A stretch of 64,000 nt of DNA from Acidovorax sp. KKS102 (GTDB lineage Bacteria; Pseudomonadota; Gammaproteobacteria; Burkholderiales; Burkholderiaceae_C): positions 4,402,001 through 4,466,000 of the forward strand of contig NC_018708.1 in assembly GCF_000302535.1 (NCBI RefSeq), read 5' to 3'. The translations under genes were made by a program, and so were the position numbers. How positions within the stretch are numbered: position 1 is the first letter of the stretch; every line of letters begins with the position of its first letter. This document shows positions 26,177 through 35,825 of this stretch, piece by piece. The notes beneath the pieces were generated by a model. That model was given only the letters and a program-made list of their open reading frames with translations. It was not told the DNA's origin and made no database searches.

Positions 26177-26575
26177 TCACTGGCTGTTTGACGCTAACTT
26201 CAGTGGGGGCTTTTCCTCCACCAGCACCGCCGTGGGGATCAACTGCCCCGCAATCACGGCCCCCTGGTGCATCTCCAGCGCCTTGTAATGCACATTGCCG
26301 GTGATCTGCGCCTTGGGCTGCAGCTCCAGCAGTTCGCCCGCATGCACGGGGCCCTGCACCTGGCCGTTGATGATCACGTGGTCGGCATGCACCGCGCCCT
26401 CGACCCGCGCGGTTTCGGAGATCACCAGGATGCTGGGCTGGTCCGCGGCCGCCCGGATATCGCCGACCACATCGCCATCAATGCGCATGCCCTCGGCAAA
26501 ATGCACATTGCCTTCGATCTTGGTGCCCTGTGCCACCAGGCTTTTGATGGGTGGCTGCTTTTTGCGCGAGAACAT
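26177..26575 (-). CDS. Bactofilin family polymer-forming protein
   Basis: A 132-residue bactofilin (DUF583). A short N-terminal leader MFSRKKQPPIKSLVAQGT precedes a right-handed beta-helix with repeated hydrophobic-Gly periods (VHFAEGMRIDGDVVGDI, ARVEGAVHADHVIINGQVQG). Such proteins self-assemble into filaments that shape the cell or anchor envelope proteins. It lies between DUF6776 and erpA, all on one strand. Confidence 0.93.
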   Translation of the reverse strand: MFSRKKQPPIKSLVAQGTKIEGNVHFAEGMRIDGDVVGDIRAAADQPSILVISETARVEGAVHADHVIINGQVQGPVHAGELLELQPKAQITGNVHYKALEMHQGAVIAGQLIPTAVLVEEKPPLKLASNSQ

Positions 26576-26729
26576 GGTCGGAAGACTCCTGAAGGAGCAG
26601 GCGGTACAAAAGCCCGCTTGCGAATGGAAAACGTGCCAGCCAATCGGCAGGTTGTGGGCAGCGGCTGCTGCGTAGGTTGCCTGGGCGAGGGCATCGAAAC
26701 CAGATCAGCGCATCCACCGTCCGCCCGCA

Positions 26730-27440
26730 CTATTCGACGGCCATGGTCTGGCTGGTGCGTACGGTGGCGCCCTCCAGCACGCGCGCGGTCACGGTTTTTA
26801 CCACGGCCTGGGGGGGCAGATCGAGCACCCCCTCGATGCGGCGGTACTGCTTGACCTGCAGCGGCTGGCCCTGGGGAGGCTGGGTCTGTGTCCACGGTTT
26901 GCCGTCCAGCGTGCCCGCCAGCACCAGTTCCAGGCGCCCGTTGAACTCGGGTGCATTGCGGGCCGCCTGGATGACCAGCACCTGCCAGCGCAGTTGCATC
27001 CCGCCCAGCACCTCCGCCTGCAGCGCGCGAATGGCCAGCCCATCGGTCTTGGCGGCAGGGATCAGCTTTTCGAAGAAGCCCAGGTCCTCGCGCAGCGTGC
27101 GGTTGTCGGCTTCAAGCTGGCGTACCTGTGCCATCAGGCTTTCCTTGGCGGCACGCTCGGTGGCCAGCAAACTTTCGGCGGTCAACGCCACCGTCTGGCG
27201 CTCCTGGCCCTCTTCGCGCAGGCGGCTGATCTCTGCCCTCATCTGAACCACTTCATCGCGCGACACGGTATCAATTCCGGCAATGGACTTGCCGAACTCG
27301 AAGGCCCACAACGCTACGGCGGCGCAAAAACCCATGACCACGGCCAGGGCCAGCCAGCGAAAGGGCCAGGGCAAGGCGCTGCGGATGGCCACGCGGGGGG
27401 CGCTGATGGTCAACCGACGGCGAAGCAGGCGAAAGCGCAT
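26730..27440 (-). CDS. DUF6776 family membrane-anchored coiled-coil protein
   Basis: A protein of 236 residues from an ATG at 27440; upstream in-frame codons overlap the rpsI terminator and do not look coding. One membrane segment lies at residues 29-52 (WLALAVVMGFCAAVALWAF). A coiled coil covers about 65-120 (MRAEISRLREEGQERQ, then AKESLMAQVRQLEADNRTLREDL). A beta-rich domain follows. Probably periplasmic and inner-membrane anchored. The position next to a bactofilin suggests a shared role in envelope architecture; function is unknown. Confidence 0.82.
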   Translation of the reverse strand: MRFRLLRRRLTISAPRVAIRSALPWPFRWLALAVVMGFCAAVALWAFEFGKSIAGIDTVSRDEVVQMRAEISRLREEGQERQTVALTAESLLATERAAKESLMAQVRQLEADNRTLREDLGFFEKLIPAAKTDGLAIRALQAEVLGGMQLRWQVLVIQAARNAPEFNGRLELVLAGTLDGKPWTQTQPPQGQPLQVKQYRRIEGVLDLPPQAVVKTVTARVLEGATVRTSQTMAVE

Positions 27441-27502
27441 GGGCTCGACGGGCAGGCCCGGGAAGGCGCTCCCCCAAAAAAGAAAAGAGCGCACCATAAA
27501 CG

Positions 27503-27527
27503 AAAAAACCGCCCGAAGGCGGTTTTT
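27503..27527. terminator. Bidirectional terminator downstream of rpsI
   Basis: AAAAACCGCC and GGCGGTTTTT form a perfect 10-bp stem around CGAA. It shares the CCGCCCGAAGGCGG core with the erpA terminator. Confidence 0.9.
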
Positions 27528-27599
27528 CTCTGTAAAGCACTCGCAGGGAGCACTTTGCAGTGGATGCTGCCCAGAGCAGCATCCGGCAGGGCCCAATGC

Positions 27600-27992
27600 T
27601 TAACGCTTGGAGAACTGCTTGGCGCGGCGTGCGGAATGCAGACCGACCTTCTTACGTTCGACTTCGCGTGCATCACGGGTCACGAAGCCGGCTTGGCTCA
27701 AGACGGACTTCAGGGATGCGTCGTAATCGATCAGGGCACGGGTGATGCCGTGGCGGGCAGCGCCAGCCTGGCCGGATTCACCGCCACCGTGCACGTTGAT
27801 CTGGATGTCGAAGCTTTCGACATGGTTGGTCAACGCCAGCGGTTGCTTGGCAATCATGATCGAGGTTTCACGGCCGAAGTACTGCTGAATGTCTTTGCCA
27901 TTCACAGTGATCTTGCCGGAGCCTTTTTTCAGAAACACGCGGGCGACGCTGGACTTGCGACGGCCGGTGCCATTGTTCCATTCACCAATCAT
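27600..27992 (-). CDS. rpsI: 30S ribosomal protein S9
   Basis: A 130-residue small-subunit protein. It starts [20 protein letters not shown] and ends with the typical basic tail [17 protein letters not shown], which reaches the P-site tRNA. It follows rplM by 11 bp, the near-universal bacterial pairing. Confidence 0.99.
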   Translation of the reverse strand: MIGEWNNGTGRRKSSVARVFLKKGSGKITVNGKDIQQYFGRETSIMIAKQPLALTNHVESFDIQINVHGGGESGQAGAARHGITRALIDYDASLKSVLSQAGFVTRDAREVERKKVGLHSARRAKQFSKR

Positions 27993-28003
27993 CTCAAGGC
28001 TCC

Positions 28004-28435
28004 TTAGATTTCCAGCACTTTGGGCTGCTGGGCGGTGTGTGGATGCTCAGCACCACCGTACACCTTGAGTTTCTTGATCATCGCGTAGCCAAGGGGGCCC
28101 TTGGGCAGCATGCCCTTGACAGCCTTTTCCAGCGCGCGGCCGGGGTGCTTGGCTTGCATGTCGCGGAAGTTCGTGGCCGTGATACCGCCGGGGTAACCCG
28201 AGTGACGGTAGTACACCTTGTCCAGGGACTTGGTGCCGGTGACCTTGAGTTGGGCTGCGTTGATAACGACGATGAAGTCACCGGTATCGACGTGAGGCGT
28301 GTAAATGGCCTTGTGTTTGCCGCGCAAACGGAGAGCAACTTCGCTGGCTACTCGTCCGAGGACCTTGTTGGTCGCGTCAATCACAAACCACTCGTGCACG
28401 ACCTCAGCGGGCTTTGCGCTGAAAGTAGTTGTCAT
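28004..28435 (-). CDS. rplM: 50S ribosomal protein L13
   Basis: A protein of 143 residues from the ATG at 28435 ([12 protein letters not shown]). An earlier in-frame ATG would add 14 non-family residues. Signature segments are [36 protein letters not shown] and [20 protein letters not shown] 125-nt leader between the promoter and the start codon leaves room for the autoregulation known for this operon in other bacteria; no specific structure was identified. Confidence 0.98.
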   Translation of the reverse strand: MTTTFSAKPAEVVHEWFVIDATNKVLGRVASEVALRLRGKHKAIYTPHVDTGDFIVVINAAQLKVTGTKSLDKVYYRHSGYPGGITATNFRDMQAKHPGRALEKAVKGMLPKGPLGYAMIKKLKVYGGAEHPHTAQQPKVLEI

Positions 28436-28559
28436 GAGTTTTCTCTTGAAAGAGGGGTTTGGCGGGTCCTTTTCCACGGTCGGTGCTTCTCTGAAGGAAG
28501 CCTCTTAGGTGGCAAACAGTCTTCGCCGCGGGACCGCAAAAGCGCTGCGAAGCCTTCCA

Positions 28560-28589
28560 TTATACGAAAGAGCCCGGTCGCCGCGCAAG
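28560..28589 (-). promoter_or_regulatory. Promoter of rplM-rpsI
   Basis: On the minus strand, TTGCGC (28589-28584), an 18-bp spacer and a perfect TATAAT (28565-28560) form a strong housekeeping-type promoter between the kinase gene's stop and rplM. Confidence 0.7.
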
Positions 28590-28616
28590 TGGGCGGCAGT
28601 CCAAGCCCCAAAGCGG

Positions 28617-30587
28617 TCAGTTGGGCGTCTGGCGGCGGCGCTGCTCTTCGGCTTCGTACCGGCGGCGGTTCTCCACGCAAATGGCTTGGTTGGCCTGGGA
28701 CGGTTTCTGGCACTCCTGGTGGATACACATGGGGCGGGCCAGGAAATTGGCGTCAGCGCACACCTCCTGCGGCGAAGGCAGGCGGGGTGGCGGCGCAGGA
28801 CGGGGCTTGGGTTCGGCCACCACGGGGGGCGGCGCAGGCACCGGCTCTTCGTGCACCACGATGGGGGTGGGGGCCGGCTCGGCAGTCACACGCTTGGTGA
28901 CACGGGCGGAGGACTTGGGCGCCGAGGCGACCACAAAGGCGGGAACAGCGGCTGCGGCAGAAGCCGTGTCGGCCGGCGTGCCAGCGCCTTCCGAGGCCGC
29001 GGCCGCTGCGTCTGCGCCAGCGGTCCCAGGAGCGCTGACGTCCACCAGCGCGGCCGCTGACGCAGCCCCTGCCGCTGGCGGCTCGGCCATCTCGGTGATG
29101 ATGTCATCGCGCGGCGGTTTGCTGCTTTGGCTCCAGCGCCAAGCGCCTCCAGCAACCACGGCCACCAGTGCCGCCACCACAATGCCGGCCACCAGGGGCG
29201 AGCGCCGTGACGAGGGAGCGGGCTTGCCGTGACCACGCACCAGATCCCGCTCCAGGGGTGCGGACCGCCGCTCCACCGCGCGCGACCCGCTGGCGCCTGG
29301 CGAGCGGTGGTGCGGCAGGTCCTCAAAGCGGGAATCGTCCTCAGCGACCACGGTGTCGCCAGCGTCGATGAACACCGTGTCGCCCGCATCGGCCGCCACC
29401 GTGTCAGGACCGGCCAGCATGACCGTGTCCGCGCCAAAGTCATCGCCGGGGCGGCCCGCCTGCACCGGGGACGGTGCCGCTGCGGCCGCTTCCGCGCGCT
29501 GGGCCTGCGCCTGGATCTCGGCCACGATGCCCGGGGCAGAGATCACATCCACGGTGGGCGTGGGCAGCCCCGGGCCAGGCTGGTCGGCGGGCTCCACCCA
29601 GATGTCGCCCAATTCCGCCCGAAAGTCGAAGTGCTGCACATCGTCCGGCGCCGAGGTCATCTCCATGGTCTGGAGAAAGGCATCGATGCTCTGCGGCCGG
29701 TCCTCGGGCCGCAGGGCCAGGGACTGCGATATCGCAGCAACAAACGGCGCCGAATACTCCACACCAAACTGCCGCTTGACGGTTTTGGCAATGCGGGAGA
29801 ACGAAACCATGCGGTCGCGGATGGAGCGCAGCGTGGCAGGCAGGGGCGTGTCGTTGGCCAGACAGCCGTGCATGACCGCTGCCAGGGAGTACAGATCGCT
29901 CCAAGGCCCTTGGCGCAGCTCCTCGTCGCCGTCGGAATACTGCTCGATGGGCGCGTAATTCACCTTGAGCACGGCCGTGTGTTTGCGGTCCTGGTCATTG
30001 ATGGCATGCCGGGCGGCACCCAGGTCCAGCAGCACCGGCGGGCCGTTGTCCTGCAGGAAGATGTTGTCTGGCGAGATGTCGCGGTGCAGCGTGTTGCCGT
30101 CGTGCAGCACACGCAGCGCATCCAGCACCGACCACAGCAGCTTGCGCAGCCAGGCCTCGGGCGGGGGCGTGCGCATCTGGGCGCGGGCCTGCTTGAACGT
30201 CATGCCCGAATACAGCGGCATGACCATGTAGGCCGTATTGTTGGCCTCCCAGAAGCGGAACACCTTGACCAGCGAGGGGTGGTCGAACTGCGCCAGCAGC
30301 CGCGCCTCATTCACAAATGAGAGCAAACCGGCCTTAAAGGTCTGCTGGTCAGAAGACGATCGCACCCACAGCGACTGCCCCTCAGCGCGACCAACCAGCG
30401 CCGAGGGCATGTACTCCTTGATGGCCACCGCCCGGTGCAGGGAATGGTCAAACGCCTTGTAGACCATGCCAAAACCGCCCACCCCCAGCAAACCCAGGAT
30501 CTCGAACTCCGCTAGGCGTGTGCCAGGGGGCAGCGCATCGATATGGCTGACACCGCTGGCGGGGGCTGTGCTGGAGCTTTCGGTCAT
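28617..30587 (-). CDS. Hanks-type Ser/Thr protein kinase, membrane-anchored
   Basis: A 656-residue protein. The kinase domain (about 26-310) has a glycine loop LGLLGVGGFG (31-40), K57 (AIKEY), catalytic HRDISPDN (168-175) and DLG (188-190) in place of DFG. The activation segment is short. A low-complexity acidic and Ala/Pro linker follows, with one membrane helix near 466-487 (SPLVAGIVVAALVAVVAGGAW). A Pro/Ala-rich stretch and a small C-terminal cysteine motif complete it (VCADANFLARPMCIHQECQ, then AIC). The topology puts the Cys motif in the periplasm. No PP2C phosphatase gene is nearby. Confidence 0.88.
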   Translation of the reverse strand: MTESSSTAPASGVSHIDALPPGTRLAEFEILGLLGVGGFGMVYKAFDHSLHRAVAIKEYMPSALVGRAEGQSLWVRSSSDQQTFKAGLLSFVNEARLLAQFDHPSLVKVFRFWEANNTAYMVMPLYSGMTFKQARAQMRTPPPEAWLRKLLWSVLDALRVLHDGNTLHRDISPDNIFLQDNGPPVLLDLGAARHAINDQDRKHTAVLKVNYAPIEQYSDGDEELRQGPWSDLYSLAAVMHGCLANDTPLPATLRSIRDRMVSFSRIAKTVKRQFGVEYSAPFVAAISQSLALRPEDRPQSIDAFLQTMEMTSAPDDVQHFDFRAELGDIWVEPADQPGPGLPTPTVDVISAPGIVAEIQAQAQRAEAAAAAPSPVQAGRPGDDFGADTVMLAGPDTVAADAGDTVFIDAGDTVVAEDDSRFEDLPHHRSPGASGSRAVERRSAPLERDLVRGHGKPAPSSRRSPLVAGIVVAALVAVVAGGAWRWSQSSKPPRDDIITEMAEPPAAGAASAAALVDVSAPGTAGADAAAAASEGAGTPADTASAAAAVPAFVVASAPKSSARVTKRVTAEPAPTPIVVHEEPVPAPPPVVAEPKPRPAPPPRLPSPQEVCADANFLARPMCIHQECQKPSQANQAICVENRRRYEAEEQRRRQTPN

Positions 30588-30837
30588 GGTCAGAAGACGG
30601 GGCGGGCTGGCAATTTCACAGGCAAATCAATGGGACAACAAGCGCAACGGCGGAAAGCGGACCCCACCGCAGGCGCGATCATGAGGCATGGCCGCACCGG
30701 ATTTGGCAACAAATGGCTAACAAAGGACGGCCTGTCTGCCAAAAACATCACGTCCCCAGCCACCACAAGGCCCCCGATTGTGCCGCGCCCGGACAAGGGC
30801 GCTGCCCGGCGCACAACACACTCGTTACCATTGGGTC

Positions 30838-31725
30838 ATGTTCAGTTATCGCCACGCCTTCCACGCAGGCAACCATGCCGATGTGCTCAAGCACACCGTT
30901 TTGATTGCTGCCTTGCAACACCTTACCGAGAAAGACGCGGCGCTGACCGTGCTGGACACCCATGCAGGCGCAGGCCTGTACCGGCTGGACGGGGACTATG
31001 CCAGCACCAGCGGCGAAGCCGCCGACGGCGTGGCCCGGCTTTTTGCACCAACCACGCCTGCCCTCACCCCAGCCCTGCAGGCCTACGTGGACATGGTGGG
31101 CGACTTCAACCAGGGCAAGGCGCTGCGCGTGTACCCCGGCTCACCCTTCATCACCCAGCGCCTGCTGCGTAGCCACGACAAGCTCAAGCTGTTTGAGCTG
31201 CACCCCACCGACCTGCGCGCGCTGGCCGGCAACGTGGCCCAGCTGGAGGCAGGCCGCCAGGTGGCGGTGCTGCACGAAGACGGCTTTGAGGGCATCAAGA
31301 AGTTTTTGCCTCCACCGGCCCGTCGCGCACTGGTGCTGTGCGATCCCAGCTATGAAATCAAGAGCGACTACGCCAAGGTGCTCGACATGGCGGCCGATTC
31401 GCTCAAGCGTTTTGCCACGGGCACCTATGCGTTCTGGTACCCCATCATCCCGCGCCCCGAAGCCCACGACCTGCCCCGCCGCCTGAAGACACTGGCCACC
31501 AAGGCGGGCAAGAGCTGGCTGCACGCCACGCTCACCGTCAAGTCGAGCAAGATCACGGAAACCGTCACGGGCGATACCAAACGCCCCGGCCTGCCGGCCA
31601 GCGGCATGTTCCTGATCAACCCGCCCTACACCCTCAAGGCCGCGCTTAAAGACGCCCTGCCCCAGATGGCCGAGCTGCTAGCACAGGACAAACACGCCAC
31701 CCACACGCTGGAATCGGGCGGCTGA
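30838..31725 (+). CDS. rlmJ: 23S rRNA (adenine-2030-N6)-methyltransferase RlmJ
   Basis: A 295-residue methyltransferase. The ATG at 30838 gives the family start MFSYRHAFHAGNHADVLKH. The SAM-binding region is LTVLDTHAGAGLY and the catalytic motif is CDPSYE (169-173), equivalent to DPPYE in E. coli. It methylates A2030 of 23S rRNA. It stands alone, convergent with the ahcY-metF-rlpA operon. Confidence 0.95.
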   Translation: MFSYRHAFHAGNHADVLKHTVLIAALQHLTEKDAALTVLDTHAGAGLYRLDGDYASTSGEAADGVARLFAPTTPALTPALQAYVDMVGDFNQGKALRVYPGSPFITQRLLRSHDKLKLFELHPTDLRALAGNVAQLEAGRQVAVLHEDGFEGIKKFLPPPARRALVLCDPSYEIKSDYAKVLDMAADSLKRFATGTYAFWYPIIPRPEAHDLPRRLKTLATKAGKSWLHATLTVKSSKITETVTGDTKRPGLPASGMFLINPPYTLKAALKDALPQMAELLAQDKHATHTLESGG

Positions 31726-31752
31726 CCGCCCCTTCCGGTACTCTGCCTGGCG

Positions 31753-32316
31753 TCAAGGTGCCGCCGGACAATCCTTGTCGTCGTCCTGCAGGGCGAACAG
31801 CTCCACCGGCTTGAGCCCCAGGCCCACCATGCCCAACGCCTCGGCGGCGCCCCGGCTCAGGTCGATCACCCGGTTGCGGGTGTGGGGCCCGCGGTCGTTG
31901 ATGCGCACGATCACCGTACGCCCCGTGGCCTGACTGCGCACACACACGCGGGAGCCAAAGGGAAGTGTGGGGTGTGCCGCCGTGAGCGCACGCATGTCGA
32001 ACAGCTCCCCGCTGGCGGTACGTCGCCGGTGGAACTGCGCCCCGTACCACGAGGCCAACCCCACCTCGTCCGCCTCCAGGCTGAGCGGCGACCCGCCGGG
32101 AGTGCTGGGTTCCGGTTTGGCCGGAGGATCGATCAGCATCGCCTCCCCCGGTACGGACAGCAGGTTGGGGGCCAGCGCGTCCGGCTCTGCCTGCAGCCCC
32201 TGGGCGTGCGCAACCGCGAGGCCGCTGCACAGCAACCACAGACCCATCAGCTGCCGCAGCGGCACACACCGGGCCACGCGGCGACAAGAGCCAGGTGGCT
32301 GCTCGCCCCCCACCAT
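31753..32316 (-). CDS. RlpA-family double-psi beta-barrel protein
   Basis: A protein of 187 residues from the ATG at 32316, whose A is also the last base of the metF TGA. A hydrophobic signal segment (LMGLWLLCSGLAVAHA) indicates export. The DPBB domain is GLASWYGAQFHRRRTASGELFDMRALTAAHPTLPFGSRVCV, then VRINDRGPHTRNRVIDLSRGAAEALG, including the residues conserved in RlpA lytic transglycosylases. There is no SPOR domain and no lipobox cysteine, so it is shorter than E. coli RlpA. It is the last gene of the ahcY operon. Confidence 0.87.
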   Translation of the reverse strand: MVGGEQPPGSCRRVARCVPLRQLMGLWLLCSGLAVAHAQGLQAEPDALAPNLLSVPGEAMLIDPPAKPEPSTPGGSPLSLEADEVGLASWYGAQFHRRRTASGELFDMRALTAAHPTLPFGSRVCVRSQATGRTVIVRINDRGPHTRNRVIDLSRGAAEALGMVGLGLKPVELFALQDDDKDCPAAP

Positions 32317-33167
32317 CAGATCCCCAGCCGGCGACAGATCTCCAGCGTCGCGGCGCTTTGGTTCATGGTGTAGAAGTGCAGCGCGGGCACGCCGGCCGTG
32401 CGCAGCTGGTCGCACAGGTCGGTCACCACATCCAGGCCAAACGCCTTGATGCTGGCGGTGTCGTCCCCAAACGACTGCAGGCGCAGGCGGATCCAGCGCG
32501 GAATCTCGGCACCGCAGGCGTCCGAGAACCGCATCAGCTGCGTGGAGCTGGAAATGGGCATGATGCCCGGCACCACCGGCACATCAGCGCCCAGGCGGTG
32601 CGCGTCTTCCACAAAGCGGAAATACGCATCGCTGTTGTAGAAATACTGGGTGATGGCAGAGTCCGCCCCCGCCCGCACCTTGGTCACGTAGGCCTGCAGG
32701 TCCGCCTCGGGCGACTTGGCCTGGGGATGCACCTCGGGATAGGCCGCCACCTCGATGTGGAAGTCCCGACCCGTTTCGGCGCGGATGAAGGCCACCAGGT
32801 CGCTGGCGTACTGGAACTCGCCGCCCGCGCCGTAGCCGCTGGGCAGGTCGCCGCGCAGTGCCACCAGGCGCTTGACGCCCATGGCCTTGAGCGTGGCCAG
32901 CTGCTCGCGCACCGACTGGCGCGTGGCCCCGATGCACGAAAAGTGCGACGCAGCGCCCACGCCTTCGGACAGGATCTCGCGCACCGTGCCGAACGTGCCT
33001 TCTTGCGTGGAGCCCCCTGCGCCGTAGGTCACCGAACAGAAGTCTGGATGCAGTGCATACAGCTGCTGGCGCGCCACGCGCAGCTTGTCGGCGCCTTCAG
33101 GCGTCTTGGGCGGGAAAAACTCGAAACTCACCGGAAACCCGGTGCCTTGCGCGTGGGCTGCATTCAT
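32316..33167 (-). CDS. metF: 5,10-methylenetetrahydrofolate reductase
   Basis: A 283-residue FAD-dependent TIM-barrel enzyme making 5-methyl-THF for methionine synthesis. It starts MNAAHAQGTGFPVSFEFFPPKT, and VTYGAGGS, ALRGDLP and TQYFYN are family signatures. The ATG overlaps the tlyA stop (ATGA). Within the SAH-riboswitch operon it supplies methyl groups while AhcY removes the inhibitor S-adenosylhomocysteine. Confidence 0.98.
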   Translation of the reverse strand: MNAAHAQGTGFPVSFEFFPPKTPEGADKLRVARQQLYALHPDFCSVTYGAGGSTQEGTFGTVREILSEGVGAASHFSCIGATRQSVREQLATLKAMGVKRLVALRGDLPSGYGAGGEFQYASDLVAFIRAETGRDFHIEVAAYPEVHPQAKSPEADLQAYVTKVRAGADSAITQYFYNSDAYFRFVEDAHRLGADVPVVPGIMPISSSTQLMRFSDACGAEIPRWIRLRLQSFGDDTASIKAFGLDVVTDLCDQLRTAGVPALHFYTMNQSAATLEICRRLGI

Positions 33168-34174
33168 GCGGCTCTCCTTGCGTGTACAAAAAACTCTCGA
33201 TTGCCATCACCGCCCTGGATCGGGCTGTCGATCCACGCCCGCACTTCCAGGCCCAGCGCTACGCAGCAGTCGCGGATGCGCTGTTCCACCACCGCATACA
33301 GGGACTCGTCGCGCACGATGCCGCCCTTGCCCACCTGCCCCGGCTGCAATTCAAACTGGGGCTTGACCAGCATGACCAGGTCACCCTGCGGCGCGAGCAA
33401 CGGCACCAGCGCAGGCAGCACCAGGGTGAGCGAGATGAATGACAGGTCACCCGTCACCAGGTCAAACACGGGCGTGACCTGCACATCCTCTCGCCCCGCT
33501 CGGCGCTGGCGCACCACCGGCAAAGTACCCTCGGCCCGCGCGCGGGCCTTGGCGGCGCGCTCGGCTTTGAAGGCTTCTACGTCTTGCTCTTTGGCATCGT
33601 CGCTGTCGTCGTATTCTTCATCGACCAGACCGCCGTTGCGCATCCAGCTGTAAGGAGCGACCGGCTGGGTGTCGTTGTCTTCATGGTCTTGCACCAGCTC
33701 TTCGGACAAGGCCGCTTCACAGCCTTCGAGCAACGACTGGGCCGTCATGGCGCGGGCATTGATCCCTTCCACGCCCACCACGCGCACATCGTCACGCAGG
33801 CGCTCATGCAACTGGCCATGCCCCACATCCACACCCACCACCTGGGCCGCGCCATGTTGCAACAGGCAGTCCGTGAAGCCACCGGTGCTCTGCCCCACAT
33901 CCAGGCAGCGCAGGCCCTTCACGTCCAGGCCCGTGGCCTGCAAGGCGCCTTCGAGCTTGAGCCCGCCACGCGAGATGTATTTGGCCTCGGCATCGTCCAG
34001 CAGCCTTACCTCGGCCACGGACGGGATGTCATCCCCGTTCTTGGCCACCTTGTTCCAGGGCGACAAGGGCGTCAAGCGCCACTCCACCCCCGAAGCGATC
34101 AGGCGCTGCGCCTGCGAGCGCGTGGCGGCATGGCCACGCTCCACCAAAAACACATCTGCGCGCATCGCGCCCAT
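33164..34174 (-). CDS. tlyA: TlyA-family rRNA 2'-O-methyltransferase with large insertion
   Basis: A 336-residue protein. An N-terminal S4 domain (ADVFLVERGHAATRSQAQRLIASG) leads to a FtsJ-like methyltransferase with CLDVGQSTGGFTDCLLQHGA and, later, VFDLVTGDLSFISLTLVLP, MLVKPQFELQPGQVGKGGIV. TlyA 2'-O-methylates 16S and 23S rRNA cytidines. Residues about 147-235 split the catalytic domain with a charged stretch (DEEYDDSDDAKEQDVEAFKA, then RAAKARARAEG). This makes the protein about 70 residues longer than the roughly 268-residue mycobacterial enzyme. ATG codons at 34174 and 34165 are both possible. Confidence 0.9.
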   Translation of the reverse strand: MGAMRADVFLVERGHAATRSQAQRLIASGVEWRLTPLSPWNKVAKNGDDIPSVAEVRLLDDAEAKYISRGGLKLEGALQATGLDVKGLRCLDVGQSTGGFTDCLLQHGAAQVVGVDVGHGQLHERLRDDVRVVGVEGINARAMTAQSLLEGCEAALSEELVQDHEDNDTQPVAPYSWMRNGGLVDEEYDDSDDAKEQDVEAFKAERAAKARARAEGTLPVVRQRRAGREDVQVTPVFDLVTGDLSFISLTLVLPALVPLLAPQGDLVMLVKPQFELQPGQVGKGGIVRDESLYAVVEQRIRDCCVALGLEVRAWIDSPIQGGDGNREFFVHARRAA

Positions 34175-34175
34175 C

Positions 34176-34240
34176 CTTTTTGAGTCAAATCGGCTGGTAG
34201 CGCTAGTGAATCAAGCGCCAGCAGCTATCAATTTATGAGC
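34176..34240 (+). repeat. Dispersed 60-bp element, copy F (between ahcY and tlyA)
   Basis: One of the clearest copies: TTTTTGAGTCAAATCGGC, TGGTAGCGCTAGTGAATCAA, GCGCCAGCAGCTATCAATTT, ATGAGCAA. It lies inside the ahcY operon's 141-bp intergenic gap, so it is transcribed with it. Confidence 0.85.
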
Positions 34241-34315
34241 AATCAGGCATTGCTCAGCATCACGGCGCCACACCACCGTGCGCGCCCCCCGTCACCAGGG
34301 CGCGCAGCACCGGGA

Positions 34316-35749
34316 TCAGTAGCGGTAGGTGTCAGGCTTGTAGGGGCCTTGCTTGGGCACGCCGATGTAGGCGGCCTGCTCATCGGTCAGCTCGGTCAGC
34401 ATGGCGCCCACCTTCTTGAGGTGCAGGCGCGCCACCTTTTCGTCCAGGTGCTTGGGCAGCACGTAGACCTTGCCGTTTTCGTAGTAGTCGCTGTGGGTGA
34501 ACAACTCGATCTGGGCGATGGTCTGGTTGGCAAAGCTGGACGACATCACAAAGCTGGGGTGGCCCGTGCCGCAGCCCAGGTTCACCAGACGGCCCTTGGC
34601 CAGCAGGATGATGCGCTTGCCGTCCGGGAAGATCACATGGTCCACCTGGGGCTTGATCTCTTCCCACTGGTACTGCTCGAGCGTGGCGACCTGGATTTCG
34701 TTGTCGAAGTGGCCGATGTTGCAGACGATGGCCTGATCCTTCATGGCCAGCATGTGCTCGTGGCGGATCACGTCCTTGTTACCGGTGGTGGTCACAAAGA
34801 TGTCGGCCTTGTCGGCCGCGTATTCCATGGTCACGACCTTGTAGCCTTCCATAGCGGCCTGCAGGGCGTTGATGGGGTCAATCTCGGTCACCCACACCTG
34901 GGCGCTGAGGGCGCGCAGGGCCTGGGCGCTGCCCTTGCCCACGTCGCCGTAGCCAGCGACCACAGCCACCTTGCCAGCGATCATCACGTCGGTGGCGCGC
35001 TTGATGCCGTCCACCAGCGATTCGCGGCAACCGTACAGGTTGTCGAACTTGGACTTGGTCACCGAGTCGTTCACATTGATCGCGCGGAACATCAGCGAGC
35101 CCTTGGCCGACATTTCCTTCAGGCGGTGCACGCCGGTGGTGGTTTCTTCGGTCACGCCGATGATCTGGGCGCTCTTGCGGCTGTACCAGGTCGGGTCTTG
35201 CGCCAGCTTGGCCTTGATGGAAGCGAACAGGCAGGTTTCTTCTTCGCTGGTGGGGTTGGCAATCAGCGAGGCGTCCTTTTCGGCGCGCTTGCCCAGGTGC
35301 ATCAGCAGCGTGGCATCGCCGCCGTCGTCCAGGATCAGGTTGGGGCCTTCGCCTTCGGTGCCGGCCGCGCCGAAGTCAAAGATGCGGTGGGTGTAGTCCC
35401 AGTATTCGGCCAGGGTTTCGCCCTTGATGGCGAACACAGGCGTGCCAGCGGCAGCAATCGCGGCGGCGGCGTGGTCTTGCGTGGAGAAGATGTTGCACGA
35501 GGCCCAGCGCACTTGCGCTCCCAGCGCCTGCAGGGTCTCGATCAGCACCGCCGTCTGGATGGTCATGTGGAGCGAGCCGGTAATGCGTGCGCCCTTGAGC
35601 GGTTGCTTGGCAGCGAATTCTTCACGGATGGCCATCAGGCCGGGCATTTCGGTTTCGGCGATGCGGATCTCTTTGCGGCCCCATTCGGCCAGGCCGATGT
35701 CGGCAATGATGCAGTCGGTGTTGACCGGGGCGTTGACGCGTGCGTTCAT
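34316..35749 (-). CDS. ahcY: S-adenosylhomocysteine hydrolase
   Basis: A 477-residue NAD-dependent enzyme splitting SAH to adenosine and homocysteine. Signatures: [54 protein letters not shown] and the C-terminal tail [12 protein letters not shown]. The ATG at 35749 is chosen over a TTG at 35764 because TTTGGAG lies 10 nt upstream of it. It is the first gene of an operon with tlyA, metF and an rlpA-like gene, and is preceded by an SAH riboswitch. Confidence 0.98.
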   Translation of the reverse strand: MNARVNAPVNTDCIIADIGLAEWGRKEIRIAETEMPGLMAIREEFAAKQPLKGARITGSLHMTIQTAVLIETLQALGAQVRWASCNIFSTQDHAAAAIAAAGTPVFAIKGETLAEYWDYTHRIFDFGAAGTEGEGPNLILDDGGDATLLMHLGKRAEKDASLIANPTSEEETCLFASIKAKLAQDPTWYSRKSAQIIGVTEETTTGVHRLKEMSAKGSLMFRAINVNDSVTKSKFDNLYGCRESLVDGIKRATDVMIAGKVAVVAGYGDVGKGSAQALRALSAQVWVTEIDPINALQAAMEGYKVVTMEYAADKADIFVTTTGNKDVIRHEHMLAMKDQAIVCNIGHFDNEIQVATLEQYQWEEIKPQVDHVIFPDGKRIILLAKGRLVNLGCGTGHPSFVMSSSFANQTIAQIELFTHSDYYENGKVYVLPKHLDEKVARLHLKKVGAMLTELTDEQAAYIGVPKQGPYKPDTYRY

Positions 35750-35825
35750 GATGGTGTGCTCCAAAGCATGTTTGAAAAGCCACTGCGCGAAGGGGATGGT
35801 CGATACGCCTCACCGCACGCGAAGT

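Noticed and set aside
28436..28559. Ribosomal-protein leader structure for rplM
   Set aside because: A 125-nt leader exists, but no pairing matching a known L13 leader was found by eye.
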